Below are positions 1 through 5,001 of a DNA stretch of 5,001 nt, piece after piece; positions within the stretch are counted from its first letter, which is position 1, and each line of letters starts with the position of its first letter. The notes beneath the pieces were generated by a model. The model was not told the DNA's origin, searched no databases, and saw nothing but the letters and a program-made list of their open reading frames with translations. Position numbers and translations under genes: made by a program. The DNA is from Candidatus Omnitrophota bacterium (GTDB taxonomy: Bacteria; Omnitrophota; Koll11; Gygaellales; Profunditerraquicolaceae), in contig JAQUNE010000113.1 in the NCBI GenBank assembly GCA_028717765.1, positions 1 through 5,001 of the forward strand, read 5' to 3'.

Positions 1-951
1 CAGTATTACCTCTCGTATCTGCCGATTATTTTTGTACAGGTCTCTCCGATTGCTTTACTCCTTGCGACATTATATACTTTTGGAAAATTAAACCGCGATA
101 ACGAAATTATTGCCATGCGCGCCTCGGGACTGAGCATCGTCCAGATTACCAAAACCGTAATTATTTTTGGTTTCCTGATCAGCGTCTTTATTTTCTGGGT
201 AAATGACCGCTTCGTTCCTCAAGCCTTAGGAATGAATCAAAAACTCAGGGACGAAATGGAAAGAAGTGAAAACAAGAACCTGGGAAAACCCAGCGAGGCA
301 ATCGACAATCTTTCCATGTACGGGGCAAAAAACAGACTTTTTTTCGTGAATAAATTTATTCCCACGCAAAATACCATGGAAGGAATTACTATCCTAGAGA
401 ATGATGAACATCAGAATATTACCAAGAAGATCGTAGCAAATAAAGGAATTTATAGTGCGGGCGTTTGGAAATTTTATCAGGTAATCACTTACACCTTTAA
501 CGAAAATCTACAAACAGAAGAAGAACCTTTATATTTTGAAGAAGAGGTAATGCCAATTCCGGAAACCCCCCATGAATTCATGACCCAAAGAGAACGGCCT
601 GATTTAATGACTATCGCACAGCTTGATAACTACATTTGGAAATTATCGAAGAGCGGGGCGACTACAGTAATCAGGAACCTAAAAGTCGACCTTTATCAGC
701 GCTTTAGCTCACCCTTCACCAGCATCGTGATTATTTTCTTAGGCATACCCTTTGCGCTTAAGATGCGTAAGCGCGCTACCGGGCTCTCATCTTTAGGATT
801 ATCCATGATTATGGGTTTTCTTTTTTATGTTTTGAACGCGGTGAGTATTGCTTTTGGTAAGGCGGGGATTCTTATTCCTTTATTAAGTGCTTCTTTGCCG
901 CAGATCCTGGCTCTTATCTTCAGCCTTTATTTTATTTTTACCCTGCCCTGA
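1..951 (+). CDS. LptF/LptG family LPS-export permease (5' partial)
   Basis: This is an inner-membrane permease subunit of the Lpt ABC transporter, which with LptB extracts lipopolysaccharide from the inner membrane and passes it to the periplasmic bridge. The frame is open from base 1, so the ATG at 115 is internal and the N-terminus, including the first membrane helix, lies outside the window; 316 residues are visible. Residues about 5-25 form a helix (TM2), followed by the family hallmark NRDNEIIAMRASGLS at 31-45 and TM3 at about 50-67. A polar region with beta character, about 75-225, matches the periplasmic jellyroll domain. The amphipathic stretch ending LYQRFSSPF leads into TM4 (about 237-254), TM5 (266-286) and TM6 (290-314). 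Known family length is about 360 residues, so some 40-50 are missing. LptF and LptG cannot be told apart safely from this part, so no symbol is given. The last 25 bp overlap the 3' end of the convergent alr. Family assignment is firm. Confidence 0.93.
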   Translation, partial: QYYLSYLPIIFVQVSPIALLLATLYTFGKLNRDNEIIAMRASGLSIVQITKTVIIFGFLISVFIFWVNDRFVPQALGMNQKLRDEMERSENKNLGKPSEAIDNLSMYGAKNRLFFVNKFIPTQNTMEGITILENDEHQNITKKIVANKGIYSAGVWKFYQVITYTFNENLQTEEEPLYFEEEVMPIPETPHEFMTQRERPDLMTIAQLDNYIWKLSKSGATTVIRNLKVDLYQRFSSPFTSIVIIFLGIPFALKMRKRATGLSSLGLSMIMGFLFYVLNAVSIAFGKAGILIPLLSASLPQILALIFSLYFIFTLP

Positions 952-2078
952 TTTTCTTCCAGGTATATTCGCGGTACGCGATTTCCCAGGCCACAAACAA
1001 TCTCATAAGGAATAGTACCGGAAAGTTTGGCTAATTCTTCTGTTGTCACTTTATTTTTACCTTGTTTTCCGATCAAAACCACTTCCTCTCCTATTCTCAC
1101 TGCTAAATTTCCCACATCCACCATAATCTGGTCCATGCATATCCGCCCGCTGATTTTAAAGCGCCTGCCCCTGATTAAAACCGAAGCAATATTGGAGAGG
1201 TTACGCGGATAACCATCGCCGTATCCAATAGGTAAAGTAATAACTGTGGTATCATTTTGGGTAATATAGGTATGGCCATAACTAATCCCCTGGCCCTTGG
1301 GAACTTTCTTAGAATAGATAATCTTGGTCTTTAGGCTCAATACAGGTTTTAGCCTTAAGTTAACTCTTTCTGAAGGGTGTAAACCATAAATCACTAAGCC
1401 GGGCCTGACCATATTAAAATGCCCTTTTTTATACCCCAGCACACCCATGCTATTTGCGCAGTGAATTAAAGGAAAACGCATCCCTTCAATTTCCAGTTTT
1501 CTAATCAGGCGGCCAAAAAGTTCTATCTGATGCAAAGTAAATTCGCGGTTCATATCCGCAAAGGCAAAATGCGTAAATACGCCTTCGATGCGCACAAAGG
1601 CCAATCGATGAATTCTTTTGATCAGGGTTTCGGCATCATGCGCGGAAACACCGATCCTGCCCATGCCGGTATCTACTTTAATATGTAAATTAATTTTTCT
1701 TTTTAACACCCTGGCTTTTTTATTCAAGACATTGGCCAATTCCTCGCTACAGACAGTAGGGGTAAGATTATATTTAAAGAGCGCGTCGACATCGCTATCA
1801 AAAATCATTCCCAAAACTAAGATCGGTATTTTTATCTTTTCCTTGCGCAGGATTATCCCTTCATCAATCGAAGCAACTCCAAAATAATTGACTCCTAAAC
1901 TGGCTAATTTTTTTGCCACCCGCACCAATCCATGGCCATAGGCATCCGCCTTCACAGTAACTAAAACCTTAGTCGCGGGCTTGAGGAACTTCTTCACCTG
2001 GGATAAATTAAAAACTAAATTGTCTAAATTAACCTCTGCCCAGGTCGGCCGGTAGCCGGTATACTGATTTTTACGCAT
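927..2078 (-). CDS. alr: Alanine racemase
   Basis: PLP-dependent fold-type III enzyme that interconverts L- and D-alanine in the cytoplasm, supplying D-Ala for peptidoglycan. All landmarks are visible in the 383 residues: the PLP lysine K43 in VKADAYGHG; KVDTGMGRIG at 134-143 with the arginine (R141) that contacts the cofactor phenolate; HCANS at 206-210; MVRPGLVIYG at 223-232 with R224 near the pyridine nitrogen; the second catalytic base Y267 in ISYGHTY; GYGDGYPR at 285-292; and GRICMDQIMVD at 311-321 lining the substrate entry. The C-terminus GLGNRVPRIY is typical. Length is normal for the family. The ATG at 2078 fits the usual N-terminus (RPTWAEVNLDNL). No strong Shine-Dalgarno precedes it, and it overlaps the tsaB stop by 8 nt, so translational coupling to tsaB is likely. 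The last 25 bp overlap the convergent permease gene. It looks intact and active. Confidence 0.97.
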   Translation of the reverse strand: MRKNQYTGYRPTWAEVNLDNLVFNLSQVKKFLKPATKVLVTVKADAYGHGLVRVAKKLASLGVNYFGVASIDEGIILRKEKIKIPILVLGMIFDSDVDALFKYNLTPTVCSEELANVLNKKARVLKRKINLHIKVDTGMGRIGVSAHDAETLIKRIHRLAFVRIEGVFTHFAFADMNREFTLHQIELFGRLIRKLEIEGMRFPLIHCANSMGVLGYKKGHFNMVRPGLVIYGLHPSERVNLRLKPVLSLKTKIIYSKKVPKGQGISYGHTYITQNDTTVITLPIGYGDGYPRNLSNIASVLIRGRRFKISGRICMDQIMVDVGNLAVRIGEEVVLIGKQGKNKVTTEELAKLSGTIPYEIVCGLGNRVPRIYLEENQGRVKIK

Positions 2079-2748
2079 TTTTAATTTGGCAATCTTTAGG
2101 ATATAGATAGATCGGTTTTACCCCAAAACAATCGTCGATTTTTTTCTCTCTTACCCGCTCTAAACTCAAGGCGATCAAATGCCGCGGCAAGAGCCCCCAG
2201 TAATCCTTATCCAAAAATTTGCAATTTTTTAGATTCTTCTTAAAACTCTCATCATATAAATTCAAGGCATCCCCGAAAATCACACTCTTATCTCTTACCT
2301 TCTTCAAAAAATCTTTTTCGCAAAGTAACATATACGGAACAATTCTTTTCATTTCTTTGTCCTTCTTCGAATAAATGCTGCAATAAATCAGCTTTCTTTT
2401 CGCGTCAATAACAGGCATAATATATGGCGCTGTGCATTCCTCGGCATTCTTCGCCAAAATATCTAAAGTGGGAATCGCTAAAACCGGCTTTTTCAAACTC
2501 CAGGCTAATCCTTTAATCGTACTTAAGCCAACGCGTAAACCCGTAAATGAACCCGGGCCCACCCCGCAGGCAAAATAATCAATCTGAGAAATTTTCCAGG
2601 AGAGTGCTTCTAGAACACGCTTAATTGTCACCAGCAGTAAAGCAGACTGCAATTTACCCAGGTCAAAATTATATTCGTAAATTTTCTCATTATCATAAGC
2701 CCCAAGGCAAAGAAATTTAGTAGTAGTATCAATCGCTAAAATTTTCAT
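2071..2748 (-). CDS. tsaB: tRNA t6A37 biosynthesis protein TsaB (YeaZ)
   Basis: TsaB is a catalytically inactive ASKHA-fold paralogue of TsaD. It dimerises with TsaD and recruits TsaE, giving the complex that transfers threonylcarbamoyl to A37 of ANN-decoding tRNAs. The 225-residue product begins MKILAIDTTT, the usual first strand and phosphate loop. It carries the TsaB signature GVGPGSFTGLRVG at 62-74, followed by GLAWSLKKPVLAIPTLD, the VIDAKRKLIYCSIY strand at 113-126, and the C-terminal KPIYLYPKD typical of the family. Length is normal. The histidine usually seen near residue 34 (E. coli REHTQ region) is Q34 here. The ATG at 2748 is well supported by a GAAGGA Shine-Dalgarno at 2758-2763 with 9 nt spacing. 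It lies 37 nt after tsaE, and the gap contains a candidate extended -10 promoter. It overlaps alr by 8 nt. tsaD and rimI, frequent neighbours, are not in the window. Confidence 0.94.
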   Translation of the reverse strand: MKILAIDTTTKFLCLGAYDNEKIYEYNFDLGKLQSALLLVTIKRVLEALSWKISQIDYFACGVGPGSFTGLRVGLSTIKGLAWSLKKPVLAIPTLDILAKNAEECTAPYIMPVIDAKRKLIYCSIYSKKDKEMKRIVPYMLLCEKDFLKKVRDKSVIFGDALNLYDESFKKNLKNCKFLDKDYWGLLPRHLIALSLERVREKKIDDCFGVKPIYLYPKDCQIKNA

Positions 2749-2757
2749 AGGACCGTT

Positions 2758-2763
2758 TCCTTC
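2758..2763 (-). promoter_or_regulatory. Ribosome binding site of tsaB
   Basis: GAAGGA on the minus strand, 9 nt before the tsaB ATG at 2748. It supports this start and shows that tsaB can be translated independently of tsaE. Confidence 0.7.
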
Positions 2764-2769
2764 TATCTA

Positions 2770-2778
2770 ATTATACCA
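2770..2778 (-). promoter_or_regulatory. Candidate extended -10 promoter for tsaB-alr
   Basis: Read on the minus strand the bases are TGGTATAAT, a perfect sigma-70 TATAAT preceded by the TGN of an extended -10. It lies in the 37-nt gap between tsaE and tsaB. At 17-nt spacing the -35 position reads AGTTCC, a poor match, which an extended -10 can tolerate. The predicted transcript start, near 2763, falls at the tsaB Shine-Dalgarno, giving a leader of only about 15 nt; this weakens the case. If used, it would let tsaB-alr be transcribed apart from mtnA-thiL-tsaE. Confidence 0.45.
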
Positions 2779-2790
2779 TAACCGGTTATG
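2777..2790. repeat. Perfect 14-bp palindrome, possible operator
   Basis: CATAACCGGTTATG is identical to its own reverse complement with no central spacer. It covers the tsaE stop codon (2786-2788) and, on its downstream side, the TG of the extended -10 motif. With no loop it makes a poor hairpin and no U tract follows, so it does not look like a terminator. A dimeric DNA-binding protein site is the natural reading, but no specific regulator is recognised. Confidence 0.5.
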
Positions 2791-3253
2791 ATGGAACTGT
2801 CCCCAATTTTCTCAACAATTTCTCATAACCTTTACCAAGCGCGCTAAATTTAAAAACGCGCTTATTTTCACTTTTTATCGAGATCTCTACTTTCAGGTAT
2901 TCTTTTGGCAGAAAGCCTTTTAACCTCTCTGCCCATTCAATTACAGCAATCCCATCTGAATAAAGATATTCTTCGTAACCTAGTGCCAAAATGTCAGCCT
3001 CGCCTCTTAATCTGTAAAGATCGAAATGATACAAGGGAATTTTCGCTAGCGGATACTGGCGAATCAAGACAAAAGACGGGCTGATAATATCCTGCTCTCG
3101 TAACCCAAGCCCAGTAGCTATTCCTTTAGTAAGAACAGTTTTTCCGCTTCCCAAATTACCGAATAGGCAAATAATATCCGCTGGCTTTAAATTTTTGGCA
3201 ATTGCCTTTCCTAAACGTAAAGTATCATTAATGCTCACTGAAACGATCCGCAT
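2786..3253 (-). CDS. tsaE: tRNA t6A37 biosynthesis ATPase TsaE (YjeE)
   Basis: TsaE is a small P-loop ATPase that binds the TsaB-TsaD dimer and hydrolyses ATP to keep the t6A complex turning over. Counting from the ATG at 3253, the 155 residues show Walker A GNLGSGKT at 32-39, the SPSFVLIRQY segment at 58-67 (E. coli SPTYTLVEPY), YHFDLYRL at 75-82, and IEWAER at 105-110 with the conserved tryptophan. Length is normal. Start choice: the frame also reaches a TTG at 3268 that overlaps the thiL TGA by 4 nt. I prefer the ATG because it has a GAAGGA Shine-Dalgarno at 3261-3266 spaced 7 nt, and the family normally begins only a few residues before the VSINDTLRLGKAIA stretch. The Shine-Dalgarno overlaps the thiL stop, so coupling is likely. 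The final residues GTVPS come from a GGGGACAGTTCC block that looks foreign to the family. Confidence 0.93.
   Translation of the reverse strand: MRIVSVSINDTLRLGKAIAKNLKPADIICLFGNLGSGKTVLTKGIATGLGLREQDIISPSFVLIRQYPLAKIPLYHFDLYRLRGEADILALGYEEYLYSDGIAVIEWAERLKGFLPKEYLKVEISIKSENKRVFKFSALGKGYEKLLRKLGTVPS
2793..2808 (-). repeat. GGGGACAGTTCC block, possible REP-type repeat fragment
   Basis: On the minus strand this reads AATTGGGGACAGTTCC and encodes the last residues of TsaE (LGTVPS ends here). I recall GGGGACAGTTCC-like sequences as dispersed repeats in genomes with REP-associated (Y1/IS200-type) transposases, so this may be a single repeat end captured by the tsaE frame. Only one copy is in the window and no transposase is present, so the assignment rests on resemblance. 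Confidence 0.3.
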
Positions 3254-3260
3254 CTTATTT

Positions 3261-3266
3261 TCCTTC
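3261..3266 (-). promoter_or_regulatory. Ribosome binding site deciding the tsaE start
   Basis: GAAGGA on the minus strand, 7 nt before the ATG at 3253. It overlaps the TGA stop of thiL (TGAAGGA). It would lie inside the gene if the TTG at 3268 were used, which argues for the ATG. Confidence 0.7.
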
Positions 3267-4164
3267 AAAAATGCCTATACCCCTTAGGAGTGATATTTTT
3301 TTCTTTCCCGTTACGGTCAATTAGTTTCAAGCCATACTTTTCTTTTACGATTTCTCCTATCGCCCTAAAATTACGGGCACGCTTATCGCGAAAAATTCTT
3401 TCTGCTTGCGCTGGCGAAGCTGTAAAAAGCAGCTCGAAATCCTCTCCCGAAGTCAAAGCATCATTTAAACCTTGAGCAGCTCTGCTTACTGGGATTCTCT
3501 GCGCAAAAATTACCGCGCCCAATTTACTTAATTTTAAAATATGCTTTAGATCCTGAATCAGGCCGTCTGAAATATCAATCATAGAATTAATCTGAAAGTT
3601 TTCAACGAGAAAACGCGCTTCTTTTAAACGCGGAGTAAATTTCAGGTGCTTTCCGGATATAGAACCTCCCAAGCTTCCAGTGACAAAAATAATGTCATTC
3701 TCCCTAGCACCGCTCCTGAGCACCAAATACTTCTGCTCTACTAATCCCAACATAGATACATCAATAGTTAATTGAGGCGCCTGGCTTAAATCGCCGCCTA
3801 CGATATTGATCCGGTATTTAACAGCTACCTCAGACATGCCTTTAAAAAGCCGATCGACAAATTTAAGCGAGGTTTTTTTCGGTAAGCCCAAAGAAACCAA
3901 GCAATGTTGCGGCAAGCCTGCGCATGCGGCAATATCACTAATTGATACGGCAATAGCCTTCCTGCCGATAAGATAGGGATTTTCCTGCTTACAAAAATCC
4001 ACACCCTCAACTAACATGTCACAGGTAAAAAGCTGATAATTATCTTTGTTGAACTTTAATACCGCGCAATCATCACCTGACCCCTTAACTACTAAAGAAT
4101 TAGTTCTGATGCGCTGCCTGAAACGCTCGATTAATCCAAATTCTCCTATTCTGCTAATTAACAT
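3265..4164 (-). CDS. thiL: Thiamine-monophosphate kinase
   Basis: ThiL phosphorylates thiamine monophosphate with ATP to give thiamine diphosphate, the active cofactor. It belongs to the PurM/ThiL/SelD ATP-binding superfamily. In the 299 residues I see the N-terminal GEFGLIERF at 7-15, the metal-binding GSGDDCAVL at 28-36, CDMLVEGVDF at 48-57, VSISDIAACAGLP at 73-85, GGDLSQ at 123-128, the PurM-type linker VTGSLGGS at 161-168, MIDISDGL at 195-202, SGEDFELLF at 239-247, and the C-terminal GYRHF that closes most ThiL proteins. Length is normal (E. coli about 325). Two positions differ from the common pattern: D56 where DTLVEGVHF has histidine, and C81 where AAMGA has methionine. All metal-binding aspartates appear present, so activity is expected. 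The ATG at 4164 has an AGGGA Shine-Dalgarno at 4171-4175 spaced 6 nt, inside the last codons of mtnA, with one nucleotide between the genes. Confidence 0.96.
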   Translation of the reverse strand: MLISRIGEFGLIERFRQRIRTNSLVVKGSGDDCAVLKFNKDNYQLFTCDMLVEGVDFCKQENPYLIGRKAIAVSISDIAACAGLPQHCLVSLGLPKKTSLKFVDRLFKGMSEVAVKYRINIVGGDLSQAPQLTIDVSMLGLVEQKYLVLRSGARENDIIFVTGSLGGSISGKHLKFTPRLKEARFLVENFQINSMIDISDGLIQDLKHILKLSKLGAVIFAQRIPVSRAAQGLNDALTSGEDFELLFTASPAQAERIFRDKRARNFRAIGEIVKEKYGLKLIDRNGKEKNITPKGYRHF

Positions 4165-4165
4165 C

Positions 4166-5001
4166 TTATTTCCCTAATATTTTTTTGATATTCTTAATAT
4201 ATGGCGGCCGGACGATGCCTTTATCCGTAATGATTGCCGTAATCAAATCGTGCGGGGTAACGTCAAAAGCCGGATTATAAACCTTTACCCCTTTTGGCGC
4301 AATCGACCGCTGAGAAAAAAGACTAATAATTTCCCTGCTGTCTCTTTGTTCAATGGGAATTTTACTGCCATCTTTAATCCTTAGATCAAAAGTTGAATCC
4401 GGAGCCGCGATAAAAAAAGGAATTTTGTGGTAATGGCACAATACCGCCAAGTTATATGTCCCGATCTTATTGGCCGTATCGCCGTTAGCGGCGATCCGGT
4501 CAGCACCGGCAATTACCTTTTCAACTTTCCCCTGCTGCATCAAAAAAGCAGCCATATTATCGCAGATCAAAGTCACATCAATACCTTTTTTCTGCAATTC
4601 CCAGCAGGTTAAGCGTGCCCCCTGCAAAAGCGGCCGGGTTTCGCAGGCATAAACCTTTAAACGTTTTTTTTCTTCCTGAGCGCGATAAATAACGCCTAAT
4701 GCCGTGCCATAATCAATAGTTGCCAGTATTCCGGCATTACAGATAGTCAAGACGCTATCCTTATCTTTAAAAAGCTTGCTTCCGTAAAAACCAATTTTAC
4801 GGCAGGCTACCCTGTCTTCTTCAATGATTTTTTTTGCCTCCTGAAAAAGTAATTCTTTAATCATAAAAATTGGTTTGTGCTTGTTTAAAAACGCGATACT
4901 CGACATTCTTTCGATTCCCCAGAAAAGATTTCTTGCGGTTGGCCTTGAAGAAGCTAAATATCTGGATACTTTTTCTAGATCCTTTGAAAAGGTACAAAAA
5001 T
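4166..5001 (-). CDS. mtnA: S-methyl-5-thioribose-1-phosphate isomerase (5' partial)
   Basis: MtnA converts methylthioribose-1-phosphate to methylthioribulose-1-phosphate in methionine salvage or related 5-deoxypentose pathways. It belongs to the eIF2B alpha/beta/delta-like fold. The frame is open from the stop at 4166 to the right edge. The ATG at 4906 is internal, because the 31 codons before it encode SRPTARNLFWGIER followed by that methionine, the conserved RPTAVNLxWAxxRM block of the family. The visible 277 residues include the catalytic cysteine in TICNAGILAT (C87), YGTALGV, ACETRPLLQGARLT, DNMAAFLM, the catalytic aspartate in GADRIAANGD (D167), NKIGTY, FFIAAPDSTFD and NPAFDVTP. The family is about 345 residues, so roughly 70 N-terminal residues, the start and any operon promoter lie outside. 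A ribose-1,5-bisphosphate isomerase is less likely given the full set of MtnA motifs. No other methionine-salvage gene is visible. Confidence 0.95.
   Translation of the reverse strand, partial: FCTFSKDLEKVSRYLASSRPTARNLFWGIERMSSIAFLNKHKPIFMIKELLFQEAKKIIEEDRVACRKIGFYGSKLFKDKDSVLTICNAGILATIDYGTALGVIYRAQEEKKRLKVYACETRPLLQGARLTCWELQKKGIDVTLICDNMAAFLMQQGKVEKVIAGADRIAANGDTANKIGTYNLAVLCHYHKIPFFIAAPDSTFDLRIKDGSKIPIEQRDSREIISLFSQRSIAPKGVKVYNPAFDVTPHDLITAIITDKGIVRPPYIKNIKKILGK
4171..4175 (-). promoter_or_regulatory. Ribosome binding site of thiL
   Basis: AGGGA on the minus strand, 6 nt before the thiL ATG at 4164 and embedded in the last codons of mtnA. Ribosomes ending mtnA would reach it directly, consistent with coupled translation. 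Confidence 0.65.

Noticed and set aside
1765..1770. TATAAT on the minus strand inside alr
   Set aside because: The base at the -35 position is GC-rich with no match, there is no TGN extension, and it lies in coding sequence with no gene start nearby; chance in AT-rich codons.
1027..1887. Plus-strand open frames of 61 and 89 codons (1027-1212 and 1618-1887)
   Set aside because: They lie fully inside alr on the opposite strand, show no family motif, and alr is intact with all catalytic residues.
2777..2790. Palindrome as a rho-independent terminator for tsaE
   Set aside because: There is no loop-forming spacer and no T tract after it on the minus strand; the stem would be short and it runs straight into a -10 motif and tsaB.
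3290..4010. Open frames of 61 codons at 3290-3475 (+) and 3825-4010 (-)
   Set aside because: Both are shadows inside the well-supported thiL frame and encode no recognisable protein.
4427..4652. Two overlapping plus-strand frames of about 60 codons
   Set aside because: They are antisense to the conserved catalytic part of mtnA and have no independent support.
1..5001. CRISPR arrays, tRNA or rRNA genes, riboswitches, phage or defence genes
   Set aside because: Almost every base is in a conserved housekeeping gene. I see no spaced direct repeats, no tRNA-like cloverleaf, and no thiamine riboswitch before thiL, which starts 1 nt after mtnA.

Overview
The window is a compact bacterial housekeeping region of moderate-to-low GC, judged by eye. 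Five genes lie head to tail on the minus strand and meet one convergent plus-strand gene. All six protein genes are recognisable from family motifs, and no gap exceeds 40 bases. The LptF/LptG-type permease implies a Gram-negative (diderm) cell. The gene mix and sequence character would fit an uncultured diderm lineage such as Omnitrophota, but that placement is a guess.

Layout by position: 1-951 (+) is the 3' part of an LptF/LptG family lipopolysaccharide-export permease, cut by the left edge. On the minus strand, read right to left, come mtnA (5001-4166, 5' end cut by the right edge), thiL (4164-3265), tsaE (3253-2786), tsaB (2748-2071) and alr (2078-927). Spacing is 1 nt between mtnA and thiL, 11 nt between thiL and tsaE (or a 4-nt overlap if a TTG start is used), 37 nt between tsaE and tsaB, and an 8-nt overlap between tsaB and alr. 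This looks like one operon. alr and the permease overlap tail to tail by 25 bp.

The operon products are metabolically diverse: methylthioribose-1-phosphate isomerisation (MtnA), the last step of thiamine diphosphate synthesis (ThiL), two of the partners that make the tRNA t6A37 modification (TsaE ATPase and TsaB scaffold), and D-alanine supply for peptidoglycan (Alr). Clusters of tsaE and tsaB with alr or thiL occur in many bacteria. The usual further partners, tsaD and rimI, are not in the window.

The only real non-coding interest is the 37-nt tsaE-tsaB junction and the end of tsaE. It holds an extended -10 promoter motif, a perfect 14-bp palindrome touching that motif, and a GGGGACAGTTCC block that forms the last codons of tsaE and looks like a REP-type repeat fragment. 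I see no evidence for a novel multi-gene system. The most useful corrections are that mtnA runs off the window edge (the ATG at 4906 is internal) and that tsaE most likely starts at the ATG at 3253.
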